Shown: positions 13,128 to 23,862 of the stretch, piece after piece
Position numbering within the stretch: position 1 is the stretch's first letter
Layout of the letters: every line of letters starts with the position of its first letter
Origin: Rhodocollybia butyracea
Lineage: Eukaryota > Basidiomycota > Agaricomycetes > Agaricales > Omphalotaceae
Direction of reading: 5' to 3'
Length of the DNA: 64,000 nucleotides
Assembly (NCBI GenBank): GCA_015501585.1
Contig: JADNRY010000016.1
Location: 488,170 to 552,169, forward strand
Program-made: the position numbers and the translations under genes
Notes under the pieces: model-generated
What the model was told of the DNA's origin: nothing
Database searches by the model: none
What the model saw: the letters and a program-made list of their open reading frames with translations, nothing else

Positions 13128-13550
13128 AAAGAGGTCTAAGAGATTATTCCTATCAAGGAAGGATGGGATACAAGTAAAAGAAAGAAATCTAACAGCGCAA
13201 TTGCAGAGCAATTGCTCTTGTGATGAGAATATAAGTGAAAACCGGAGTGAAGCAGTGCCCGAAATTTGTTTCCACACGCTTTCGGTAAATTTCGGAAAGT
13301 CATGATTGGTCCGACGATTCACGCAACAAACACAGATATCACAAGCTCAAAGCTCAAGATAACACTCAGGACAGTAAAAATTACTTACTCATTAGATATA
13401 CGCTACAGAAATCATCCGAATATACATACTCACAAAGCAAACGTCACCTTTTAGATAATTTACAGCCAAGCGAAGAGTCCACAGTTCTTCCTTAACAATT
13501 TCGTGAGCTACCTCCAGGTTCAAATGCGAAGGCTCGAGTCGCATCCACTT
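13128..13550. other. intergenic region, no gene seen
   Basis: About 420 bases between the Rpb7 stop and the PRELI-like start, both genes minus. Short open frames here show no similarity to a recognisable family. It should contain the promoter of the PRELI-like gene. Confidence 0.5.
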
Positions 13551-14343
13551 TTAATCAATAACGCCGAGATGATCCTCCTTTATTGTGCCAATAGCGAACT
13601 GACAAACCTGCGTTAGTGCGTGTAATTCGCCGACAAAAAGAAACCTTTTTACGATCTCCGTAGCATCGACACGAGTTCCAACAATTTTTAACCGGATGCG
13701 AGTGTTCTTCTCAATTATCTGACAACACTTTGTAAGGATGTGCCGTATCAAGACACAAGGACAGGCAATGATACCTGATCCTCAGAAGCAAATGACGGCG
13801 GATTCGAATTTGGATCGAATTTCATGTCAGGATGGATTAACTGGTGTTAACATGAGCCATGAACCACCGACGCGTAGACAGTTCAGAAAGCAGACCTGAT
13901 GAGATACGAAAACAGATAATGGCCCAACGTCGGCAAAAAATCCCATCTAGACCTTGTTTTGAGCGCGGTCTGAGAGCAAGAACATTATGCTCACCTTAGT
14001 GACGCTGTTGACCACACCATCCACGACTTCACCTTTGAAAGGCTTAAACACGATGGCTCTATATCTCGTTATAAATTCCGCCTGTCCTGTCCCACTGATC
14101 ACCATTCCTTTGCCAATATCTAGAATAGATACCACGGCGATGATATATCCAAACTTTCCAGAACATGTGCCTTCGACATCCGAGTAGAGTTTGGATTCCA
14201 GGAAATTTAGCATACGAGGTCCAAAATACGACGGATGAAGGAGAATGGGGTGGGTCAGTTCTTTCTAGAAACAGATTATGGTTAAAAGCTTCTTTGAAAC
14301 TGTGAAATCTCTTTGCTAATGAAAGACTTACGATGAAGAACAT
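13551..14343 (-). CDS. RPB7: RNA polymerase II subunit Rpb7
   Basis: Rpb7 forms the Rpb4/7 stalk of RNA polymerase II. A tiny first exon (14343-14332) encodes MFFI and is followed by the donor GTAAGT. After the intron the frame continues KELTHPILLHPSYFGPRM, then LNFLESKLYSDVEGTC, the signature of the N-terminal tip domain. The S1/OB domain follows with GKGMVISGTGQAEFITRY and FKPFKGEVVDGVVNSVTK. Later exons read SVFVSHQLIHPDMKF-type sequence, IRLKIVGTRVDATEI and AIGTIKEDHLGVID, then TAA. Length after splicing is about 170 residues, normal for the family. No defect was seen. The start is secured by the small first exon, which is easy to miss in automated annotation. Confidence 0.93.
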
Positions 14344-14828
14344 GGTGGGAAGAACAAAAGTACCAAGAAATTTGGCGCCCAGATTGAAAGCGTTTAGACT
14401 CTTCTACTTACTCACTACAGTACTCATTTGGGAAGAGCACATTGATAAGGACGGACAGGAAGCAAAAATTGCAAGCTTTAAATCCCTCAATACTGGCGTG
14501 CTTGGGTCTTACTGTGTTGAAAGGGACGGACATCAATCGGACGACGGAATGTTTTTCCTCGTCATTTCTCCTTCAGTTGTGGGACTCATGATTGGTTAAA
14601 CGGTAAGCTACATACCGTACTGTGTCGACCATTAGATGCACCAGAATTCCGATACTGGACACATAAGCTGAATACATCACTCGAGGGACATCAGTGCGTC
14701 CAGCGGCATGGACAAATGGAGTCTGGACCGAGTCTGCACGTGCTAGCGCGGTCACGTTATAGGTTAGGTCTTGATTGAAACGTTAATTCTTAAATCTTGA
14801 ACAACAAACCTTGTCTTCAACTACCATC

Positions 14829-15843
14829 ATGCGGCAGAAATGGCGGCTCATCAGCATCGACAACCAAGTGGCGGTCCATTTTTCATCAATGGGGGAAATA
14901 TTCTGGGAGGAGAGGAAGGATCTCCTAGCCCGTCTCGTCCGCCCTATCGTTCCCTCGTTTTGCAACTCTAGTCCGCCTATCACCAGGTAAGCACAGGCCA
15001 TACGCAAAGCTAATCAGTCGATCTTACTGTCCCTGCAGGAACTCATCAGTAGTATTGGCTAGTAGGCTCTTCACGCTTCCAGTCGAGATCTTGGTTACCA
15101 TCGCCGAGGAGCTGTTGGAAGACTACCTCGACCTTATTTGCTTCTCCCTGGCTTGCGTATACCTGTGGGAGGTCACTCAAAAAGTTCGGTACCGCTCTCT
15201 CTACGCCGAATTGAACAAGAGAAGCTGGGCGGGAAGTCGCATGATCCTTCTAGGGGACCATGCTAAGGAATTGCCCGAGGGATGCCTTACCAGGGAAGAA
15301 CTGGATGAGTTCAGACTGAAGGCTGGAGAGGAACCTGTCGAGGAAGGACAGATTCTTTGTGAGCTGGCCGCGATTTATTTCTCGCACCCGAGATCAAGGT
15401 TTTGCCTTTCTGCGAGCAAAGACAAAAGAACTCAGTTCTTCTCTTCTTCTGGTCGTGAGCTCAGAAAACTAGCTCAAATCGAGCAAGTTGACCCTTGGCT
15501 CTCGTTTGACGAAGACAGCTTTACTCCCGTTAGGGGGGCACTAGACCACCGTTTGCTCCGTAACTTGAGCAAACGAGAGTTTGTTAAAAAATCCAATTCA
15601 GATAATCTCACACGAGCACTTTACTCTCTCGTCGGATTTTCCAGTGACCCTTCCGTTTCCATGTACGGTGGCGAATTATTCCTACCAGGAGCGTGGGCGG
15701 GAGACAGGATTGACATCGAACTGGCCTCGATCCACGATCAGGAACATGGAAATGGTTCGGGTTGGACAGACATCACTGCTAGCGTTGCAAGAACATTAGA
15801 AATGATCGCCAGTCAAAATCGATATGACGACTTTGAATTTTAG
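14829..15843 (+). CDS. F-box protein, Agaricomycete expanded family (tandem copy 1)
   Basis: Two-exon gene. Exon 1 from the ATG at 14829 gives MRQKWRLISIDNQ and SMGEIFWEERKDLLARL, the family's short N-terminal module. The intron has donor GTAAGC near 14990 and acceptor CTGCAG near 15038. Exon 2 opens NSSVVLASRLFTLPVEIL, where the F-box begins (LPVEILVTIAEELLEDYLDLICFSLACVYLW in shorter words: LPVEIL, DLICFSLAC, LW). F-box proteins dock substrates onto SCF ubiquitin ligases through Skp1. After the F-box come a WAGSRMILLGDHAK motif, a variable middle and the C-terminal module LLRNLSKREFVKKS, PGAWAGDRIDIELASIHDQ and WTDITASVARTL. The frame is open to TAG at 15843. About 315 residues. No substrate can be inferred. 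Confidence 0.75.
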
Positions 15844-16399
15844 AAACTCCTTCAAAAATGTACTATATATAATCCTTTGCCTTTGTTGAAATTCTGCGTA
15901 CCTCTTTCGCTCGATACGTTGTTGATCTTCTGCACTGATCCTGATGCCGGTGACTATCACGTTACCGCTCATGGAAACAATGGTTTTTATCTAGCATGAG
16001 AGGCGTGCTCCCCCAAGGTACCATGGTACCATGCAAGAATTTTGCGCCAAGATTGAAAGCGCCTTGACTCTTCTAACTTACTCAGTAGCCTTGGGGAAGA
16101 GTCCATTGATTCAAGAAGCAAAAATTGCAAGCTTTAAATCTTGCAATACTGGGCCCTGGCGCATTCTTGGGTCTTAAACTTAAGCTATATAGAATACTTT
16201 ATCGACCATTAGATGTACTAGAATTTCGATGCTCGATACATAAGCTGGATGCATCACTCTGGGGACCTATGCAAAATTGTGGCCAGGGAGGACGCCTCCG
16301 AGTCCGCACGTGTTAGCGCGGTCACGTTGTAGGTAGGTCAAATAACTTGAAATTTTGATTCCTAAATCTCGAACAATAAACCTTGTCTTCGACTCCATC

Positions 16400-17418
16400 A
16401 TGCGGCAGGCCTGGCGACTTATCAGCATCGACAACCAAGTTACAGTTCATTTTGCAGTAATGGGGAAAATCTTCTGGGAGGATAGGAAAGATCTCCTAGC
16501 CCGTCTCGTCCGCCCTATCATTCCCTCGGTTTACAAGTCTAGTTCGCCTATCACCAAGTAAGCACAGGCTATATATACGCAAAGCTAATCCGTCGATCTT
16601 ACTGTCCCCGCAGGAACCTGTCAGTGCTATTGGCTAGTAAGCTCTTCACGCTTCCAGTCGAGATCTTGGTTACCATCGCCGAGGAGCTGTTGGAAGACTA
16701 CCTCGACCTTATTTGCTTCTCCCTGGCTTGCGTATACCTGTGGGAGGTCACTCAAAAAGTTCGGTACCGCTCTCTCTACGCCGAATTGAACAAGAGAAGC
16801 TGGGCGGGAAGTCGCATGATCCTTCTAGGGGACCATGCTAAGGCATTGCCCAAGGGATGCCTTACCAGGGAAGAACTAAATGGGTTCAGACTGAAGGTTG
16901 GAGAGGAACCTGTCGAGGAAGGACAGATTCTTTGTGAGTTGGCCGCGATTCATTTCCCGTGCCCGTCATCAAGGTTTTGCCTTTCTGCGGGCAAAGACGA
17001 AAGAGCTCAGCTCTTCTCTGACTCTGGTCGTGAGCTCAGAAAACTAGCTCAAATCGAGCAAGTCAATCCCTGGCTATCGTTCGATGAGAACAGTTTTACA
17101 CCTGTTAGGGGGCCACTAGACCACTGGATGCTCCGTAACTTGAGCAAACGAGAGTTTGTGAAGAAATCCAGTTCGGATCATCTCACACCAGCTCTCTACT
17201 CTCTCATCGGGTGGTCCGATGACCCCTCCGTTTCCATTTACGGTGGCGAATTATTCCTACCAGGAGCGTGGGCGGGTGACAGGATTGATATCGAACTGGC
17301 CTCTATCCACGAGCAGGAACATGAAAATGGCTCGGGTTGGACAGACATCACTGCTAGTGTTGCAAAAACGTTGAAAATGATCGCTAGCGAAAATCAATAT
17401 GACGAGTTTGAATTTTAA
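16400..17418 (+). CDS. F-box protein, Agaricomycete expanded family (tandem copy 2)
   Basis: Duplicate of the preceding gene with the same two-exon layout. The ATG at 16400 gives MRQAWRLISIDNQ and GKIFWEDRKDLLARL; the intron starts GTAAGC near 16559 and ends with CCCGCAG near 16613. Exon 2 reads LASKLFTLPVEILV, the F-box, WAGSRMILLGDHAK and the C-terminal module MLRNLSKREFVKKS, SDDPSVSIYGGE, PGAWAGDRIDIELASIHEQ, ending at TAA 17418. The reading frame is intact. A 203-nt stretch over the F-box (15066-15268 in copy 1) is identical in both copies, while flanking coding sequence and first exons differ at many sites. That fits gene conversion or selection on this part. Confidence 0.75.
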
Positions 17419-17994
17419 AGACTCCTTCGTAATGTACTACGTATAGTCCTGGGTCTTCTGTAGCCTTCGATTCACTCTACTTGCTCAATATCTTGTTGAT
17501 CTTCAACTACTAGTACACTGATCCCGGCGGTCCCAGTCACCATCACGTTACATCTGGACAATGGAATTGGAAACAATTGGTTTCTACTTGGCATGAGGGC
17601 TGCTCCCCAGAAAAAGGAAAAACTACTGACAAAAGGTTGACGCTGAAGAATCAAGACGATCTCGAGCCGAAGGTAGTCCTCCGACTCATTCCCTGCTATC
17701 GAGTCCCGACAAAAGAATGTAGCTCAGCCCTCAACCCTCAGCCTTCTTTGCGGTACATCACCCAAAGCCAATTATCGACATTACCGTTTAGATCCATCTC
17801 GTGTTTCCGTAGTCTCAGCTGATTCCGACGTGACCACTGACGTGCCATGTTCTACATACTCATTACTGCCTGAGAGAGCACAAGACCTTCTAACAGATCT
17901 GCATAAGGTCCTAGAAAAGTTCAAAGCGCTTCATTATACGTGTCTGAGATATCATTCTTTGAATAGCATAGTTTAGAAAAGTTACCTCAGACCT
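17419..17994. other. intergenic region between convergent genes
   Basis: About 575 bases between the plus-strand F-box copy 2 and the stop of the minus-strand ABC transporter. The first part is the 3' flank of the duplication, recognisable also downstream of copy 1 near 15844-15990. Nothing else was recognised. Confidence 0.6.
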
Positions 17995-20986
17995 TCAAAA
18001 GCCCTTTAACTCTCTCAATCTAGCTCGTAGCCTTGGTCTAGAAACATAATTCGAATGAGCTAGGATAAAAGACAAGTCAAGGTATCTCTTACACATCCGC
18101 AAGCTTTGTCTCCAATGCCTGCTTCTCCGTTTGTAGCGCAAGCCTTTTCTCTGCATCCAACTTTGTACTGAGGAAGAAATTAGTGTTTTACACAGATACA
18201 AGGAAAATGGACCTACAAGACATATCCTCCCTGGCCATCGTAATGTAGAATCATCGCATGATATTTCCACAACGAAGGCCTGTGGGACACTGTTAACAGA
18301 GTAATACCCAACGTGGTCGCATGTTCCATCATTCGACCCTCCATATCAGGAGGAACGAGAGAAGTGGCCTCATCAAGAATAGCGTACTGCCAAGGATGAG
18401 TAATTTTCAAGTGAGGGCGCGGAAGAGTGTTACTTTTGGATTGTGATAAAACAGTCGTGCCCATGCAATCTTCTGCTTATCACCTCCGCTCAGCGCATCC
18501 CTCCATTCTCTCACAGAGTCCCAGCCTCCTTCTCGTTCAACGACACTATCCATGTGGACTACTCCGAGGATGTTCAATAGATCATGATCTGTAATACCTC
18601 CTGAGAGAGGATTTAAGTATCAATATCAAGTATGGTAAATTGAGCTTACGATCCATCATCTCCTGTTGACTGTGTGGATAAATGACTTGATCTCTTAGGG
18701 TACCGAGAGTGAGATACGGTCGCTGTGGAATCAGGATAAATGACGAAGCCGGTGGTTTCCTTACAATCCCGCCGTACACAGGCCATAGTCCTCCCAGGAT
18801 ACGGAAAAGAGAGGACTTGCCACAACCTGGGATAGATATTGTGATCAGCTTAAGTTGTACATTCTTTGCAAGAACTTACCATTGGGGCCAACGATCAGTA
18901 GGTGTTGCTTTTCATTCGAAAATAAATCAGAGATATCCACCGCTCAGTGAGTGAACGCTTGTACATACACCGTGATGAATTTTGAAGCTAAGACTTCGGA
19001 CGAGAATGTCGCCGTTGGGTGTGATGATAGGGACGTTCTCGAGTTCGATATCGTCGGAATCCTCGGAAATGATCACTTCACCTCTTCCTTGCAAGACTGA
19101 TATGTTTATGAGTGAACCCAGTATTAAGCAGAAAAAGACCCGTATCATACTCTTTGCATTCTCTTCCGTGCTTGCACTACTGACAAGAGCCTTTTCAAAT
19201 TTGTTCTTCTTGATGTCTTCTATTGTTTCCAGGAGTGCAGACACGCGAGCAGTGTAACCAGCTAGCTCCGAAAGGTCCTTGTACGAATACATGACGCGCC
19301 CAAATGCATCTATATGGATGCACTCGTTCAACTTGCCCAGCAAAAGACAACATAGGAAATCTTACCGGATGAAGACAACAGTAATCTTCGGTTTGTTACG
19401 AAACCTGATGGAGAAAGTTTAGCGGCAAACGACATTTTGAGAATCGGAAAATCTAACCTTCTGTTCGGCCTCCAAGGTCGATAGCTCCACCACCCGGAAG
19501 TTTGAAAAACACTGGAATAGCGCACAGTACCAGCTGAAATAGTAATTGGAAAGGCAGCATATAGCGTAACCGCGGCGCTTACTCCAAAACTTCCCCAAAG
19601 CCATTTCACGATGCCTTCCTCTACACATCCAAACCACCATCTCCGGCGCAGGACCCTTCGCTCGTGGAGGATAACAGTGGCATAATCTCGTTCAACCAGT
19701 ATCTTCTCTGTTTCTTCTCCTCTCATGAATGCAATTTCTTCAGCGAACTCGGCCAGACGTGAATGTGTGTGCCGTAGTGCTCCCGCAAGCTGTGCTGACA
19801 GTGCGGTATAAGAGCCAAAGGGAGGTGTCAGGCTTCGTACTAGAAATGGAAGAGAGTCATACGGTCCATCCGGAAGTTGATCTGGAAAGAAACTCACGCA
19901 AGGCAGCACTCAGTTGGACCGCAATTGTAAGGCCAAGAAGTCCTTCCGCACCCACATTCTGAGAAAGCTGATAGTTGTACAGAATTACGTCGAGTACAGG
20001 CTTTGCCAAGTTTGAGTATATTGCGGCTAGACTTGCGGAAAAGCGCTGTATATCGTGCGTGATCATTCTATAGGATTTTCAGAACGTCTTAGAACGAATT
20101 TAGAGGGAGCTACTAACTGGTCAGGATTCTTTATTCGATCATCCAAGTTTGCTATATTATTCGGAATTAGAAGTATCCGGTACTCGAGCAGGGAAAGAGA
20201 TCGTACATAGCTTGTAATACACCTTTCCCGCAGGCCCCACTTCATTCTTTTCGCCGAGGTACTCCTTCATGACCAGTGTTGTCAGGCGGGTTCGGTAAGC
20301 GATCGCGAGTTTACTTTGGATGTAGCTGAGCCAGCTGTTAGTCCATGTCGCGGGGATAGCGACTAAAAGCCACCGCAGAATATTGTAGAAGAATTCGAGA
20401 GGTTTGGCTCGGACGAGAGAGGCCACGATCCTATAACGCAAAATCATATCATTGGATGTTGAAACAATGCTTCAATAATCGCTTACTTTCCGTCAACTGG
20501 GAGTGAGCAGCGAAAGGGTCAGCATAAAACGACCAAAGTATAAGGACCTTACGGGAAGCGACATATAGTGATATTGCAGTACGAGCGACCAGTAAAGTGG
20601 AGTGCATGATAATCATTAGGGCTTCTTTGGATCTTATGCCAGGTATTACAATTTGAAGGATATGACGCAGTCGCTGGTAAAATAATGCATCGACCTTGAT
20701 ATATGGGTGGTAAGTACACGGGATTTAAAGTGATAAGGACACGTACAGCGACTCTTCGAGGTTTTCCCGCCTCTTCATCTTTTCCTTTGCCCTTTTTACT
20801 CTTCGCTGAGCTTGAGGAAGCGGTGGGCCGAGAAGCAAATGCACTGTAAGTCGTTCCAAGAACGTATAGAACGAAAGAGATATTGAGAATGCGCTGGATA
20901 AGTGGCCGACGGGAAAGGTAGATCTTTGAAAGTTGATTCAAAGACACCTGTAATTGCTGGTATCTTAACGTAGAGAGAACAGCCAT
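17995..20986 (-). CDS. peroxisomal fatty-acyl ABC half-transporter, ABCD family (Pxa1/Pxa2-like)
   Basis: ABCD proteins import long-chain acyl-CoA into peroxisomes for beta-oxidation. The ATG at 20986 starts [16 protein letters not shown], a membrane anchor follows and then a Lys-rich spacer ([18 protein letters not shown]). The membrane domain shows family features: [32 protein letters not shown] and the EAA-like [14 protein letters not shown]. The nucleotide-binding domain has Walker A (GPNG/CGKSSL, split by an intron near 18840-18885), the Q-loop [17 protein letters not shown], the signature [15 protein letters not shown], Walker [10 protein letters not shown] and the switch VSHR. A final intron (GTAAGA...CTAG) joins LADV to [13 protein letters not shown] before TGA at 17997-17995. 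One NBD, so a half-transporter acting as a dimer. No frame break was found. Pxa1 versus Pxa2 cannot be decided. Confidence 0.92.
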
Positions 20987-21127
20987 CTAATAGATGGAGG
21001 AACAACTTAGAGCAAGCATTTGCTTCAGTTGATTGTAATTTGTAAACACGGATGCTGGCAATACATGTGAAAACCGACCACAACCACCGGACCGAAACGA
21101 CCGACGCGTTCGGAAGCGGAGCTCTAA

Positions 21128-22366
21128 TTACTTCAACTCGGCTCGAACCCATCTAACAACTTCGGGCCAATCTTTCACTCTATGAAGTGGGGCACCTTCA
21201 GGAATATGATCTTCGAGCTTCTCATCCTTCCAAAACTCTTTTCCACCTTCTATCTGTAACCTGGTATCGAATACCATTGTATCGACCGCGTCAGCACGGG
21301 TAGACAGCCGTTTGTTCCATTCGTATTGGCCAAAAAGTAGCACGGGCGTTGGCGGTGTTGCAGCAGAAGATGAAGTGGAGACTTGCAAAGCATTCTCGGA
21401 CGAATCGTCAATCAAAACTAATGCCTTCAAGTCGGCACAAACCTGGATTTCATTTAGCATCTCAAAGTTACCGATTCATCTGCGGTGACTTGCCTGCGCT
21501 TTGCTTAACTTGGTAACGACTCCGAAACCATTTTTCGACATGTCTTTAAATTGCCCAGTACATATAATGTTATCAAAGAGACCTGGAAGAACGTCAATAC
21601 TGGATTTCAGAACTAGGAATCGTAACTCGCCTGGGAACCATTTATCTATCCACTTCCAACTATTTTCCTTTTCTTCAGGACTCCGAGCGGTAACAATAAT
21701 CAACTTGAATCCCATGTCGTGGAGTGTCTGTACACCAGCTCGGGATCCGGGGATCGGAAGAGTTTCAGAAAGCTTTGAAGAGGCATAGAAGTCACGAACT
21801 TTATCGTGCGTCTGTTCAAGGCCTCCCCAGTGTGGGTTCTGTCAAGCAAGTTGAACATTTGTAAATCCAGAGAGTATTCCAGCCGAACCTTCCAATAATA
21901 ATGATCTACACCGATAAAGAGTTGAGTGTAAATCAAAAGATGGCAAAGAAACACGCACAGTAAAAATCATCGAGTGTCATTTTTGTCCCATATTGTTCGT
22001 TATGCCCTAGGAGCACTAAGGGTTATTATTGGTCATAGCTCAGAAACCTAGAAACGCACATGAAGCGACTGCGGCATTCGTCTGGCTTGAAAATTGAGAT
22101 TAAACAAGATGGCGTTAGCGGAAGCAAGGATATCCACCTCAATACATCATCAAGATCTAAAATAAGTCAGTATATTTTCATAACTCAAGAGCAAATAGCC
22201 CAGACTCGCCTACAGCAATAACAGGCTTTGAGGAGCCTGGAGGTGAAGTGGAAGCCAATATATCAAGAGATTGTGCCAGATGAGGGTCAGAAACCTCGTT
22301 CAGATCATTGGCTGACGCTTCTCCCGATTCAAGTTCCAGTTCAAGTTCTGAAGCAGCGGCTGACAT
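21128..22366 (-). CDS. HAD-superfamily hydrolase-like protein, function unknown
   Basis: Multi-exon gene from the ATG at 22366 (MSAAASELELELESGEASAN). HAD motif I appears as DLDDVL after the first intron, giving the Asp nucleophile and acid pair. The frame continues QTNAAVAS, HNEQYGTKMTLDDFY, then YYWKNPHWGGLEQTHDKVRD after another intron. Motif II is in KLIIVTARSPEEKENSWKW (Thr after hydrophobic strand) and motif IV is LIDDSSENA. The domain ends with LFGQYEWNKRLS and DWPEVVRWVRAELK, then the stop at 21128. The layout resembles small HAD proteins related to cytosolic 5'-nucleotidases, but a substrate cannot be assigned. About 300 residues. Homologous unnamed proteins appear to be widespread in basidiomycetes. 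Confidence 0.75.
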
Positions 22367-22812
22367 GGTCGAAGATGGCAGATCGATAGCGGATGGAGAT
22401 TAGACGCCCGTGCCATCTTTGGCGCGCATACTTGACTTGATATAGCAACGGTTTTTTTTTTGGATCCTCGTTTATTGCCTTTTTTTCCCGTGGGATATGT
22501 AGGCATTACACTACGACATATTTGTGTGCTCTGCACTACATATCTGGTCTGAAAGGTGTGACTTTGCACGGGAATGACTCATGAGCCGCCGGGAGCCCGC
22601 CTGGGCAAATATATGCAACCAGGTTGTAACGCCGTGGCTCAGGGATTGTAACGGTAATGGTGGTGAGTGTAGAAGAAGAGAAGAAAAGAGAAAGGAAATA
22701 ATTATAACTTAGTATGTACCATCCATGCCCGTCTTCGAGCTCTCCGCCGTTGGGTCGTTCTCCTCACCTCTTCTGTCTGCTTTTGACTCCACTCCTTCTC
22801 TTTCACTTCACT
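22367..22812. other. intergenic region
   Basis: About 445 bases between the HAD gene start and the decayed retroelement. It should include the HAD gene promoter. No coding exon was recognised. Confidence 0.5.
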
Positions 22813-23669
22813 TCATCTTCTTCCTTCTCGATCGGGTGAATTACCCTGAAGATGTGGTGGAACGTGCGCGTGTCGGAACAGCGGCTCAAGCGCTTTTTCA
22901 TCGTTCCGCAGGACATCCATGTTCATGCCCTTCCTCCTGACGGATGCTCTCAGCGTGGATCGTGCTCCACGGTGTACTGGACACCGGAGTAGGTAGTGGA
23001 ACACATTTTTTTCGAGTTTTTTTTTTTTTTTTTTTGCAGCACGGGCATGTTGGCGAGTCAATTTTTCCTATTTTGTGTAGATGCTGGTAAAGAAAATCGT
23101 GATTGGTGCGTAGCTGCACGAGTATGCTGGTGAGGAGTTTAGCCGAATCCGATGTCGTGTCACGAAACGTTCTGGTTATCGTCGTTGCTCTTCCTTTCGC
23201 TATCCGGGAGAGGACCTGGTGTTGGGGGGACTTCGAGAACATACTGTCTCTCGTTCGATTGAGTCTCTTCGTGAAGATCTTCCGAGTGGCCGAAGCACTT
23301 TTCGGGAAGGTCTTCTGTAGCACACTGGGTAGTAAATGCCTTGGGCTCAAGCCCACGTGTTGCCGCCTTCTTTGCCTCCTCATCCACTGCTTTGTTTCCC
23401 CTCGCTCCTTCATACCTTGGTACCTACCCTACTGTCATCTCTAGTTGCGGGTGTCGCCTCTTAACCATGCGGTAGAGCCTGTGGAAATAGTCCATGAGAT
23501 AATACACCGGCCCTATGCCCGTGGCTGCAATTACTGATGTGTTGTCGATCCAAAGGGAGACGGTCGTTACACCTTGTTGCTGCTTGAGCAGTTCTAGTCT
23601 CAACGTTGGGCCTATTGATTCTGGCTCGATAAAAGCACTTGAGTCAGAAAAAGTCGGACCTCGACTCAC
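22813..23669 (-). pseudogene. decayed non-LTR-type retroelement fragment: RNase H and C-terminal zinc-finger-like region
   Basis: Reading the minus strand from 23669 gives an RNase H-like stretch (SLWIDNTSVIAATG ... YLMDYFHRLYRMVKRRHP) and, after a stop replacing the expected Trp (TVG, stop, VPRYEG), the typical GNKAVDEEAKKAA. Farther on come HLHKIGKIDSPTCPCC and FHYLLRCPVHRGARSTLR, which match the zinc-binding tail after RNase H in fungal retroelements (C..C ... H....C). The frame is broken by the in-frame stop and by a 19-base T run (23017-23035, A run on this strand) inside the Cys region. No reverse transcriptase domain or target-site duplication was found, so this is a fossil fragment. 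Element class (Tad/CRE or similar) is an inference. Confidence 0.65.
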
Positions 23670-23862
23670 TTTAAGAGTAATAAGTCAAAACTTCAAAGAA
23701 AGGTTTATTGGAACAAATAGAAAGCTGAACGCTGACACTTTTCCCCGGACACACTAATTGAACTGTGTAATCCATCTCCATTTCCATACGCTGTCAGTGG
23801 TCACAAATATTGTATTTTAGCATTTCTCCAACTAAACCGTTTCCTGGCCCACAAGTTCATGG

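Larger units (their letters stand above)
14355..17480 (+). repeat. tandem duplication of an F-box gene unit (two copies)
   Basis: Two direct repeats of roughly 1.5 kb, one from about 14355 and one from about 16035. Each contains matching upstream sequence (the segment GATTGAAAGCG near 14380 and 16055; ACCATTAGATG near 14628 and 16205), the same first exon, intron and second exon. The coding parts are most alike and the upstream parts are clearly diverged. A palindrome (GGTACCATGGTACC, 16017-16030) lies at the junction. Confidence 0.85.
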
